Below, one piece after another: positions 6,459 to 11,796 of a DNA stretch of 11,796 bases. The position numbers were made by a program, and so were the translations under genes. The notes beneath the pieces were generated by a model, which ran no database searches, had not been told where the DNA came from, and saw only the letters and a program-made list of their open reading frames with translations. Source of the DNA: Sulfuriferula multivorans (GTDB lineage Bacteria; Pseudomonadota; Gammaproteobacteria; Burkholderiales; Thiobacillaceae); contig JAAFGW010000065.1 in assembly GCA_010365175.1 (NCBI GenBank), positions 1 to 11,796 of the forward strand. Reading direction: 5' to 3'. How positions within the stretch are numbered: the first letter of the stretch is position 1; every line of letters starts with the position of its first letter.

Positions 6459-6509
6459 GCCGGGGGTAGCCCGGCGGCTAGTCACTTTTCTTGTCTCGCC
6501 AAGAAAAGT
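6459..6509. repeat. REP-like double hairpin
   Basis: GCCGGG (6459-6464) pairs with CCCGGC (6470-6475). Just after it, ACTTTTCTTG (6484-6493) pairs perfectly with CAAGAAAAGT (6500-6509) around a 6-base loop, followed by AACCAAAAGAAGGCGACCCC. From memory, the ACTTTTCTTG...CAAGAAAAGTAACCAAAAGAA block is a very common intergenic repeat in beta- and gammaproteobacteria. Confidence 0.6.
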
Positions 6510-6544
6510 AACCAAAAGAAGGCGACCCCGACATCCCCGAAACC

Positions 6545-6668
6545 CCGGAAATTGAGCCTGCCAGGTGGGCGGCAAAGAACTCGCCCCGCTTTTGTAATGC
6601 TGATTAATTTTTGTGAGCGGGGCTCAGACACCTTTGCCGCTGATCCACCCGACAGACTCAATTTCCGG
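6545..6668. repeat. 124-bp imperfect inverted repeat
   Basis: The ends CCGGAAATTGAGCCTG (6545-6560) and CAGACTCAATTTCCGG (6653-6668) are inverted copies matching at 15 of 16 positions. Inside, GCGGCAAAG pairs with CTTTGCCGC and CCCCGC with GCGGGG, leaving an AT-rich apical stretch near 6594-6615. It has the structure of a miniature palindromic element or a very long hairpin and has no coding content. Confidence 0.55.
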
Positions 6669-6679
6669 CGGGACTGAGA

Positions 6680-6797
6680 GGGGGAAAGTCAAAACCAGTG
6701 CGGTGGTGACGGGACGGTAGGCGCGCTTGTGTGATCCATCCGGCGCAATAACGATTGCGCCCTACGCGAGCTGATAGGGGGAGAAAGTCAAAACCAG
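6680..6797. repeat. Two-copy direct repeat around an ATTGCGCC palindrome
   Basis: GGGGGAAAGTCAAAACCAG (6680-6698) recurs as GGGGGAGAAAGTCAAAACCAG near 6777-6797, about 97 bases apart. Between them GGCGCAAT-AACG-ATTGCGCC (6742-6761) is a perfect 8-bp stem with a 4-base loop. The spacing suggests a repeated cassette, but only two copies are visible. Confidence 0.5.
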
Positions 6798-6844
6798 AGG
6801 GTGGGCAGGTTTTATCTGCTCACTGTTTCCGCCATCCGCCGCGC

Positions 6845-6862
6845 GGGCACAAGAACGTGCCC
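6845..6862 (-). repeat. GGGCAC hairpin after the PEP-CTERM gene
   Basis: GGGCAC (6845-6850) pairs with GTGCCC (6857-6862) around a 6-base loop, about 27 bp past the PEP-CTERM stop on the minus strand. It lacks a following T-run, so it is a weak terminator candidate at best. The motif also resembles a REP unit. Confidence 0.35.
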
Positions 6863-6888
6863 ACCAGGCTGAAGGGCACGAGTCCGAA

Positions 6889-7581
6889 TCACCCACGCCG
6901 CCGCGCGCGCCACCCGATCAGCCCCAACCCGGCCAGCATCAGCGCATAGGTCTGCGCCTCGGAGACGGCGGCAACATCGCCAGGACTCACAGCTAACGCG
7001 TAGAGACCATTGCCCGTGACGCTCGCGCGCTGGCCGCCGTTGAGCATACTGAAGCGCCACGCGCTGGTGGAACCGGGCGCGTACTCAGTGGCAGACCAGT
7101 AGCTGTCGGCCTGAAGATTGGTGAAGGGGCCGACGTTGTCGAGGCAGGTGTTGGCGCTGCTGCCACAGCCGCTGACCGCGCCATCCGGGGTGACATAACC
7201 GGGATTGCCGAGGGTGACGTAGAACAGGTGCGCCATCTCGTTCTGCGGGCTGGTGATGTTGTAGCCAACATCGGTGCTGCCGTTGGTGCTGTAGCTGTAA
7301 TTGAAAGTGCTGCCATTGACGGGTTCGACAGTAGGCAGACGCCAGTTGTCGTAGCCATTGATGTTCAACTGGGCTGCCCAGGTGTTGGCCGCCGCCCAGT
7401 CCATGCCGCCATTCATGTTGGCGTTGGCCAGCCAGGTGATGTCGAGAACGGTGTCGTAATACGCTTCGAAGCTGCCGGCGCTGCCGTTGAGGTCACGGCC
7501 TTGCAGAACTGCGTGGGCTGCGCCTGAAACAAGGCTGGCAGCAATAAGGCTGGACGCGATAAGCGTGGTGCGGATGTTCAT
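6889..7581 (-). CDS. PEP-CTERM sorting-domain protein with DUF1566-like (Lcl) domain
   Basis: This is a secreted surface protein of 230 residues. Residues 1-24 are a signal peptide (MNIRTT, hydrophobic core, cleavage after AAHA). Residues about 40-180 carry the repeated aromatic pattern of DUF1566/Lcl-like domains (DITWLANANMNG, GYDNWRLPTV at 76-85, SYWSATEY at 160-167, AWRFSML), plus one Cys pair (139, 146). The C terminus is a three-part sorting signal: a short motif SEAQ (207-210) where PEP is canonical, a hydrophobic segment TYALMLAGLGLIGW (211-224) and the basic tail RARRRG. Exosortase is expected to cleave at this signal, linking the protein to extracellular polysaccharide or floc. The start at 7581 has a good Shine-Dalgarno (AAGGGAG, 5 bases before the ATG); a longer reading from 7647 would bury the signal peptide. 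No exosortase gene is in the window. Ligand and exact function are unknown. Confidence 0.88.
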   Translation of the reverse strand: MNIRTTLIASSLIAASLVSGAAHAVLQGRDLNGSAGSFEAYYDTVLDITWLANANMNGGMDWAAANTWAAQLNINGYDNWRLPTVEPVNGSTFNYSYSTNGSTDVGYNITSPQNEMAHLFYVTLGNPGYVTPDGAVSGCGSSANTCLDNVGPFTNLQADSYWSATEYAPGSTSAWRFSMLNGGQRASVTGNGLYALAVSPGDVAAVSEAQTYALMLAGLGLIGWRARRRG

Positions 7582-7687
7582 GGTGCTCCCTTCGGTTTTT
7601 GTAATGGTTGTGTCGCCTGCGGATGAACATTCACCCATGACCGCCAAAGAAGAATTTCCCTTCGGACTGGCTGTCCGGGCGTATTAA

Positions 7688-7701
7688 GCAGGATTCAGGC
7701 C
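7688..7701 (-). promoter_or_regulatory. Possible sigma-54 promoter for the PEP-CTERM gene
   Basis: On the minus strand GGCCTG, AATC, CTGCT gives GG (7701-7700) and GC (7689-7688) exactly 10 bases apart. Only part of the flanking consensus is kept, so it is weaker than the site at 2896-2911. It would start transcription near 7677, about 95 bases before the ATG. Some PEP-CTERM genes are known to be controlled by RpoN with the PrsK/PrsR two-component system, which makes the site plausible. Confidence 0.35.
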
Positions 7702-7772
7702 GCCGCCGCACACCATCAGGCAAGCCGATGATTCAATGAAGAATTCAATAGTCGAGAGAGCAAGCAAGCAAA

Positions 7773-7839
7773 GGTGTAAAGTTTTCCGACAGAAACTGCG
7801 TTTCACAAAGTCTTGCTTTACATTTTTAGTCGGTGTAAA
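7773..7839. promoter_or_regulatory. TGTAAA/TTTACA half-site cluster in the divergent region
   Basis: GGTGTAAAGTTTTCCGAC (7773-7790) is followed by TTTACA (7817-7822) and TGTAAA (7834-7839), which form an inverted repeat with an 11-base spacer. GTCGG and its complement CCGAC occur beside both TGTAAA copies. The cluster lies about 70-140 bases upstream of the possible sigma-54 site of the PEP-CTERM gene, a usual enhancer distance, and the right part overlaps the likely antitoxin promoter. It may serve either gene. Confidence 0.4.
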
Positions 7840-7841
7840 AA
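7813..7841 (+). promoter_or_regulatory. Candidate promoter of the antitoxin-toxin operon
   Basis: TTGCTT (7813-7818), a 17-base spacer and TAAAAA (7836-7841) form a plausible but imperfect sigma-70 promoter, with transcription starting near 7848. The TTTACA-N11-TGTAAA inverted repeat lies within it, where an autoregulating RHH antitoxin would be expected to bind. The antitoxin has a good Shine-Dalgarno, AGGAG at 7859-7863. Confidence 0.4.
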
Positions 7842-7869
7842 CACATAAACACCCAAACAGGAGTGCAGC

Positions 7870-8109
7870 ATGGAAACCACGCGCTGGAACGTCGCCGTTT
7901 CAACCAGCACCGATCGGTCGCTCAGAATGTTTCTCGCCAGCCAGGGTGGCGGTCGCAAGGGCGACTTGTCGCGCTTTATTGAGGAAGCCGTGCGGGCGCA
8001 CATTCTCGAACTGACGGTGGAACAGGCCAAGGCTGCCAACGCCGACGCCAATGAACCCGACTTGACCGCGATGGTCGATGAAGCCATCCAGTGGGCGCGT
8101 AAAAGCTGA
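7870..8109 (+). CDS. Ribbon-helix-helix antitoxin/repressor
   Basis: This 79-residue protein has the layout of a ribbon-helix-helix DNA-binding antitoxin: a short basic beta strand (TRWNVAVS, 4-11), helix A (about 13-24, TDRSLRMFLASQ), a Gly/Arg turn (GGGRKGD, 26-32) and helix B (LSRFIEEAVRAHILEL, 33-48). An acidic C-terminal tail (49-79) would wrap the partner toxin. Dimers of such proteins usually bind their own promoter and block the toxin. The start at 7870 is preceded by AGGAG at 6 bases. The TGA overlaps the toxin's ATG by one base (TGATG), the usual antitoxin-first, coupled order. The exact antitoxin subfamily is not certain; from memory it resembles a CopG/RHH group found with PIN_3 toxins. 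Confidence 0.85.
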   Translation: METTRWNVAVSTSTDRSLRMFLASQGGGRKGDLSRFIEEAVRAHILELTVEQAKAANADANEPDLTAMVDEAIQWARKS

Positions 8110-8519
8110 TGCGGGTGGTGCTGGACAGCAATGTCCTGTTCAGCGCGCTGATCTCGCCGCATGGTGCGCCCGATGCGATTTACCGCGCCTGGCGTGCAGC
8201 ACGCTTCGAGGTAATCACTTCGCGGGCGCAGCTCGACGAAATCCGCCGAGCCAGCCGTTATCCCAAACTTCAGGCCGTTTTACAGCCCGCCCGCGTGGGC
8301 GTGATGATCAACAATCTGCAACGTACGGTGATTCTGGATCATCTGACGATCACACTTGAAACCGATGACCCTGACGATGCTTTTTTACTCGCCATGGCCA
8401 CGACAGGCGAGGCGGATTATCTGGTGACGGGTGATCGCCGCGCGGGCTTGCTGCAACGCGGACACGTCGGGCGCACCCGGATTGTGACGCCTGCGGTTTT
8501 TTGTGCCGAGGTGTTGTGA
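8109..8519 (+). CDS. PIN-domain toxin (putative RNase, PIN_3/COG1569 type)
   Basis: PIN-domain toxins are Mg2+-dependent ribonucleases that cut RNA, often tRNA or rRNA, when freed from the antitoxin. The 136-residue protein begins with MRVVLDSNVLFSAL (Asp6, the first active-site acid), has SRAQLDEIRR (Glu44), then DDPDDAFLLAMA (86-97, third acidic cluster with Asp90) and EADYLVTGDRR (101-111, Asp109). All four acidic positions are kept, so the enzyme looks intact. The pattern matches the family often annotated as 'putative toxin-antitoxin system toxin component, PIN family'. It overlaps the antitoxin by one base and no third gene belongs to the unit. The RNA target cannot be read from the sequence. 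Confidence 0.9.
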   Translation: MRVVLDSNVLFSALISPHGAPDAIYRAWRAARFEVITSRAQLDEIRRASRYPKLQAVLQPARVGVMINNLQRTVILDHLTITLETDDPDDAFLLAMATTGEADYLVTGDRRAGLLQRGHVGRTRIVTPAVFCAEVL

Positions 8520-8561
8520 TTGGCGTTCGATCCATCCCAATCTACAGCAGCCGACTCAAAG

Positions 8562-8567
8562 TAAAAT
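8562..8567 (+). promoter_or_regulatory. Candidate -10 box for purT
   Basis: TAAAAT lies 27 bases before the purT ATG (8595), in the 75-bp gap after the toxin gene. No clear -35 box is at the usual distance. It resembles the GTAAAAT context upstream of hpt. AGGAC (8583-8587) may serve as the ribosome binding site. Confidence 0.3.
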
Positions 8568-8594
8568 CCAGCGTTTTCAATTCAGGACACCCCC

Positions 8595-9791
8595 ATGCGT
8601 CTCGGCACCCCGCTCTCGCCCTCCGCCACCCGCGTCATGCTGCTGGGCGCAGGCGAACTCGGCAAGGAAGTCATCATCGCCCTGCAGCGCCTGGGCGTCG
8701 AAGTCATCGCAGTGGACCGCTACCCCAACGCCCCCGGCCATCAGGTCGCGCACCGCGCGCATGTGATCGACATGAGCAACGGCAAAGCCCTGCGCGCACT
8801 AATTGAAGCAGAAAAACCGCATCTGGTAGTCCCGGAAATCGAGGCCATCGCCACCGAAACCCTGCTGGAAATCGAAGCCGCCGGGTTGAGCGAAGTCATC
8901 CCGACCGCGCGCGCCGCCAACCTGACGATGAACCGCGAAGGCATCCGCCGGCTGGCTGCCGAAGCGCTGAAGCTGCCGACTTCACCCTATGTATTTGCCG
9001 ACAGCCTGGCCGAGATGAGCGCGGCTGCCGAGAAGCTGGGCTATCCGGTGATCGTCAAGCCGGTGATGTCTTCGTCCGGCAAGGGGCAATCGCGCGTGGA
9101 TGACGCCAGCCAACTGGGCGCCGCCTGGGATTACGCCTCCGCGGGCGGACGGGTCAACAAGGGGCGCGCCATCATCGAGGGGGTGATCGACTTCGATTAC
9201 GAAATCACGCTGCTGACGGTGCGTGCGCTGGGCACATCGGGCCAGATCGAAACGCATTTCTGCGCGCCGATCGGCCACGTGCAGGTGAAGGGCGATTACG
9301 TCGAATCGTGGCAGCCGCAACCGATGTCAGCAGCCGCGCTGGAACGGGCGCAGGAGATCGCTGCCGCCGTCACCGGCAACCTCGGCGGGCGCGGCCTGTT
9401 CGGCGTGGAACTGTTCGTCAAGGGCGACACCGTGTGGTTTTCCGAAGTCAGCCCACGACCGCATGACACCGGCATGGTCACCATGGCAACGCAGCGGCAG
9501 AACGAATTCGAACTGCACGCACGTGCAATTCTCGGCTTGCCGGTTGACGTGTCGCTGCGCGAACCCGGCGCATCGGCGGTGATTTACGGTGGCATGGACG
9601 CCGCCGGCATTGCTTATGAAGGGGTCGATGAAGCGATGCGCATGCCAGGTATCGATCTACGGTTATTCGGCAAGCCGGAAGCTTTTGTTCGGCGGCGCAT
9701 GGGCGTGGCACTTGCCACCGCTGATACCATAGCCGAAGCACGCATGCGAGCCAAAGCCGCGGCAGCAACCGTCAAACCCGTGAAAATCTAA
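8595..9791 (+). CDS. purT: Formate-dependent phosphoribosylglycinamide formyltransferase PurT
   Basis: PurT makes formyl-GAR from GAR, formate and ATP, the folate-independent version of the third step of de novo purine synthesis. The 398-residue length is typical (E. coli about 392). It is an ATP-grasp enzyme: an N-terminal substrate-binding domain with LLGAGELGKE (16-25) and VVPEIEAIATE (78-88); an ATP-grasp core with PVIVKPVMSSSGKGQS (151-166); and metal ligands expected in GVELFV (Glu272) and FSEVSPRPHDTG (Glu284). A short C-terminal domain follows. The ATG at 8595 matches the family start. The gene follows the toxin-antitoxin pair without overlap and is followed after 33 bases by the haemoglobin gene in the same direction, so read-through is likely. 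PurT feeds the same IMP pool as the hpt salvage operon about 3 kb upstream, but shared regulation is not visible. Confidence 0.96.
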   Translation: MRLGTPLSPSATRVMLLGAGELGKEVIIALQRLGVEVIAVDRYPNAPGHQVAHRAHVIDMSNGKALRALIEAEKPHLVVPEIEAIATETLLEIEAAGLSEVIPTARAANLTMNREGIRRLAAEALKLPTSPYVFADSLAEMSAAAEKLGYPVIVKPVMSSSGKGQSRVDDASQLGAAWDYASAGGRVNKGRAIIEGVIDFDYEITLLTVRALGTSGQIETHFCAPIGHVQVKGDYVESWQPQPMSAAALERAQEIAAAVTGNLGGRGLFGVELFVKGDTVWFSEVSPRPHDTGMVTMATQRQNEFELHARAILGLPVDVSLREPGASAVIYGGMDAAGIAYEGVDEAMRMPGIDLRLFGKPEAFVRRRMGVALATADTIAEARMRAKAAAATVKPVKI

Positions 9792-9792
9792 G

Positions 9793-9822
9793 TATTTCAA
9801 ATTCAAATATTTCAAATTCTAA
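9793..9822 (+). repeat. AT-rich 15-bp tandem duplication before the haemoglobin gene
   Basis: TATTTCAAATTCAAA (9793-9807) is followed directly by TATTTCAAATTCTAA (9808-9822), 14 of 15 identical, in otherwise GC-rich DNA. Each unit contains the odd palindrome ATTT-C-AAAT. It fills the purT-haemoglobin gap, and no Shine-Dalgarno is seen before the ATG at 9825. It could be an operator pair, an AT-rich translation enhancer or simple slippage. Confidence 0.6.
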
Positions 9823-9824
9823 TC

Positions 9825-10205
9825 ATGCAAACCCATTATGAACGCCTGGGTGGTGGTGGTGTCCTCCGCAAAATAGTCGACCGCTTCTATGACCTGATGG
9901 ACGAAGACCCTGACTACTACGGCATCCGCAAACTGCATCCGGAAGACCTGACCGAGTCACGTAACAAGCTCGCCTGGTTTCTAAGCGGCTGGACCGGCGG
10001 TCCGCCTGAATATACCGACCGTTTCGGCCACCCCTTCCTGCGTCGTCGCCACATGCCTTTCACCATCGGCGAATCCGAACGCGATCAATGGATGGGCTGC
10101 ATGGTGCGTGCGATGCAGGACGTCGGCGTGGATGCAACAATGCAGCAGGAACTGACTGCCGCTTTTTTCAAAACCGCCGATTTCATGCGCAATCAGCAAC
10201 AATAA
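9825..10205 (+). CDS. Group II truncated haemoglobin
   Basis: This is a small haem protein of the 2-on-2 globin fold, binding O2, NO or related ligands in the cytoplasm. The 126-residue length and residues fit group II: YERLGG (5-10) at the start, Phe21-Tyr22 at B9-B10 with the distal Tyr, a K-L-H-P segment (36-39), FLSGWTGGPPEY (52-63), the proximal histidine in RRRHMPF (His76, F8), and Trp89 at G8, typical of groups II and III. Group II globins have been linked to NO detoxification and oxidative-stress tolerance in some bacteria; the role here is not established. No Shine-Dalgarno precedes the ATG, only the AT-rich tandem repeat. The stop is four bases before the next gene, so the two are almost certainly co-transcribed. 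Confidence 0.93.
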   Translation: MQTHYERLGGGGVLRKIVDRFYDLMDEDPDYYGIRKLHPEDLTESRNKLAWFLSGWTGGPPEYTDRFGHPFLRRRHMPFTIGESERDQWMGCMVRAMQDVGVDATMQQELTAAFFKTADFMRNQQQ

Positions 10206-10209
10206 CAAG

Positions 10210-11466
10210 ATGAAACGACTCATAGGCTGGAGTGTGCTGTTTGCTGTGCTGGGTGCGGTTACTGTGCTGCCCTGGTTAATGCTGGAAAACAAACCGGCGA
10301 TCGAACCCCCCGCCGAATTCCATCGCACTGACCTCGCGTGGATCAAGTCACTGTTTCAGAAACACGACCCGCGCAGCCAGACGCCGGATGTGGTGTACAG
10401 CATCCAACTGGACGAAACCGAACTCAATCGATTGCTTAATTACGCGGTCGAACTACGCCGTGTTAGCGGCATTGCTGCAGAGCTGACGCCCGGCTTGGCC
10501 ACGCTCACCGCCACGCTCACCATGCCCACGAACCCCTTTGGGCGCTACCTCAACATCACCGCCGAAGTCGCGGATGTGCCCGGTGGAATTCGGATTCAGA
10601 GCCTGCAACTAGGCAATTTGCCGCTGCCAGACTTTCTCGCTGACTGGACAGCGCGCTTGGTCCATACCTGGCTACGCCGTGATCCAACCTATGCGGCCTT
10701 GGTTGACGCTTTTTCCAAGGTAAATTTCAGAGAAAACCAGGCCACGCTGGATTACCGCTGGCAACCCGATCTGCTGACCCGCATCGAACGCAAAAGCGCC
10801 GAGTTGCTGATCGCGCCAGAGGATCAGGCGCGCATGATTGCGTATGCCGAGCAACTTGAGGCGCTGGTGAAACGCTACCCGCAAGGCAGCACAGTTCCAC
10901 TGGTGCAGATCATTGCGCCACTATTTGCCCATGCCAATGCGCTCGGCAAAAATGCCGCCGAAGAAAACCGTGCCGCGCTCACTGCTGTCGCCGCTTATCT
11001 GTCTGGCATCAGCCTGACCCGGTTGCTGGAAAGCGACAGCAAATCAATCCGCCGTGCACCGCGGGTGCTGCTTTCCCTGCATGAACGACGTGACTTTGCT
11101 GAACATTTCATGATTTCATCCGCGCTCACCGTCAACGGCAGCAGCCGGATGGCCAACGCGATCGGTCTGATCAAGGAAGAAGAAGATGCCACCAAAGGCT
11201 CCGGGTTCAGCTTCACTGACCTCGCCGCCAATCATGCCGGAGTCAGGCTTGGGGAGATGGCTACCGGACAATCCGCCGTACGTATCCAGCAGCAACTGGC
11301 CGCTGCGCGCAGCGATGCGGATTTGTTGCCGGACTTTCGCAATTTGCCGGAATTCATGCCCCAGGCCGAATTCGAACGCCGTTTTGGGCCGGTTGGCAGC
11401 CCCCGCTATCAAAAAATCATCGACCGCATCGACGCGCGTCTGGCTGTCCACCCGCTGGCACAATAA
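10210..11466 (+). CDS. Membrane-anchored protein of unknown function with YfiM-like C-terminal domain
   Basis: The 418-residue protein has one N-terminal hydrophobic segment (about 5-24, after MKR), probably an uncleaved anchor placing the rest in the periplasm. Residues about 60-185 alternate short strands with a start YSIQLDETELNRLLNYAV and end SLQLGNLPLPDFLADW, which faintly recalls DUF2140/YpmS-like lipid-binding folds; this is weak. Residues about 295-350 carry DFAEHFMISSAL, a short gap, GLIKEEEDATKGSGFSFTDLAANHAGVRLGE. The order H-F-x2-S ... K-E-x2-D ... GSG(F/W)S(F/W)-x-DLA ... AG matches the E. coli lipoprotein YfiM (DUF2279), here as a domain of a larger protein. The function of that family is unknown to me. 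It begins four bases after the haemoglobin stop. A catalytic role for His299 or the K-E-D group is only a guess. Confidence 0.75.
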   Translation: MKRLIGWSVLFAVLGAVTVLPWLMLENKPAIEPPAEFHRTDLAWIKSLFQKHDPRSQTPDVVYSIQLDETELNRLLNYAVELRRVSGIAAELTPGLATLTATLTMPTNPFGRYLNITAEVADVPGGIRIQSLQLGNLPLPDFLADWTARLVHTWLRRDPTYAALVDAFSKVNFRENQATLDYRWQPDLLTRIERKSAELLIAPEDQARMIAYAEQLEALVKRYPQGSTVPLVQIIAPLFAHANALGKNAAEENRAALTAVAAYLSGISLTRLLESDSKSIRRAPRVLLSLHERRDFAEHFMISSALTVNGSSRMANAIGLIKEEEDATKGSGFSFTDLAANHAGVRLGEMATGQSAVRIQQQLAAARSDADLLPDFRNLPEFMPQAEFERRFGPVGSPRYQKIIDRIDARLAVHPLAQ

Positions 11467-11480
11467 GGGATATACAACCA

Positions 11481-11489
11481 TGCTATAAT
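11481..11489 (+). promoter_or_regulatory. Extended -10 promoter of typA
   Basis: TGCTATAAT gives a perfect -10 (TATAAT, 11484-11489) with the extended TGn motif. No -35 match is present 17 bases upstream (CAATAA), as is usual for extended -10 promoters. Transcription should start near 11496, leaving a leader of about 23 nt before the ATG at 11519, in which I see no Shine-Dalgarno. The site lies 15 bp after the preceding stop codon. Confidence 0.65.
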
Positions 11490-11518
11490 GCTGGGTTTCC
11501 CGCAATCGGCATCCCATC

Positions 11519-11796
11519 ATGTCCCGCAAGCTTCGCAACATCGCCATCATCGCGCACGTCGACCACGGCAAAACCACGCTGGTCGACCAGCTGCTCAAAC
11601 AATCCGGCACGTTCCGCGACAACCAGGCGGTTGACGAGCGGGTCATGGACTCCAACGACCTGGAGCGAGAACGCGGTATCACCATTCTGGCGAAGAACAC
11701 CGCCATCATGTATGGCGAGTATCACATCAACATCGTCGACACCCCCGGCCACGCCGACTTCGGCGGCGAAGTCGAGCGCGTGCTCGGCATGGTCGA
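11519..11796 (+). CDS. typA: Translational GTPase TypA/BipA (3' end missing)
   Basis: TypA is a ribosome-associated GTPase of the EF-G family, needed for ribosome assembly at low temperature and for stress adaptation in several bacteria. Only the first 92 codons are in the window; the family is about 600-615 residues. They cover the start of the G domain: G1 AHVDHGKTT (12-20), the switch region with ERERGITI (49-56, G2 Thr55) and G3 DTPGHADFGGEVERV (74-88). The switch sequence MDSNDLERERGITILAKNTA is characteristic of TypA and separates it from LepA and EF-G. The start at 11519 matches the family N terminus. The gene has its own extended -10 promoter, so it is probably not simply part of the preceding operon. 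Confidence 0.95.
   Translation, partial: MSRKLRNIAIIAHVDHGKTTLVDQLLKQSGTFRDNQAVDERVMDSNDLERERGITILAKNTAIMYGEYHINIVDTPGHADFGGEVERVLGMV

Larger units (their letters stand above)
6402..6888. repeat. Non-coding palindrome cluster between ampD and the PEP-CTERM gene
   Basis: No credible gene is present in these 487 bp. They hold several separate inverted repeats and one direct repeat, listed individually: hairpins at 6459-6475 and 6484-6509, a long imperfect inverted repeat at 6545-6668, a two-copy direct repeat at 6680-6698/6776-6797, and hairpins at 6742-6761 and 6845-6862. None is followed by a T-run, so none is a standard intrinsic terminator. Because the two flanking genes converge, these hairpins may still help stop or protect both transcripts. 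Confidence 0.6.

Noticed and set aside
6680..6797. CRISPR-like repeat
   Set aside because: There are only two copies, differing by a 2-base insertion, with a palindromic unit rather than a spacer between them and no cas genes.
11116..11709. 197-codon minus-strand frame spanning the end of the YfiM-like gene and the start of typA
   Set aside because: It is antisense to two genes with clear coding signals, including the strongly conserved TypA G domain.

Overview
The window looks like chromosomal DNA from a GC-rich betaproteobacterium, most likely of the Nitrosomonadales/Rhodocyclales type. This is inferred from the protein families present (GlnD, RsuA, Def, AmpD, PurT, TypA), a PEP-CTERM surface protein, a 6-oxopurine-type methylthioadenosine-salvage phosphorylase, and intergenic palindromes typical of such genomes. 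No species can be named from the sequence alone. It is mostly ordinary core genome with a few accessory patches. No phage, CRISPR array, rRNA or tRNA was seen.

Layout, left to right: (1) the C-terminal ~85% of glnD (+), the uridylyltransferase/uridylyl-removing nitrogen sensor, cut by the left edge. (2) A two-gene minus-strand unit at 2181-2812: a FlaF-like protein and a small basic protein joined by an ATGA overlap. It is preceded by a strong sigma-54-type promoter and a structured leader. It is bracketed by copies of a short inverted-repeat end, one of which belongs to a complete 160-bp miniature palindromic element (2926-3085). (3) A tight minus-strand operon hpt - methylthioinosine/methylthioadenosine phosphorylase - rsuA - def (5668 down to 3088). 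Its first two enzymes act in sequence: the phosphorylase releases a purine base and Hpt turns it into a nucleotide. rsuA and def link this to ribosome and nascent-protein maturation. (4) Divergent ampD (+), peptidoglycan recycling. (5) About 490 bp of non-coding palindromes and short direct repeats between convergent genes. (6) A minus-strand PEP-CTERM protein with a DUF1566-like domain. A divergent 288-bp control region separates it from a plus-strand RHH antitoxin / PIN toxin pair. (7) purT, a group II truncated haemoglobin, and a membrane-anchored two-part protein with a YfiM-like C-terminal motif, all on + and closely spaced. (8) The first 92 codons of typA/bipA with an extended -10 promoter, cut by the right edge.

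The parts most worth a second look are the repeat-bracketed FlaF-like unit with its sigma-54 promoter, the control region shared by the PEP-CTERM gene and the toxin-antitoxin pair, and the two-domain protein encoded after the haemoglobin. I do not see a clearly new multi-gene defence or biosynthetic system here.
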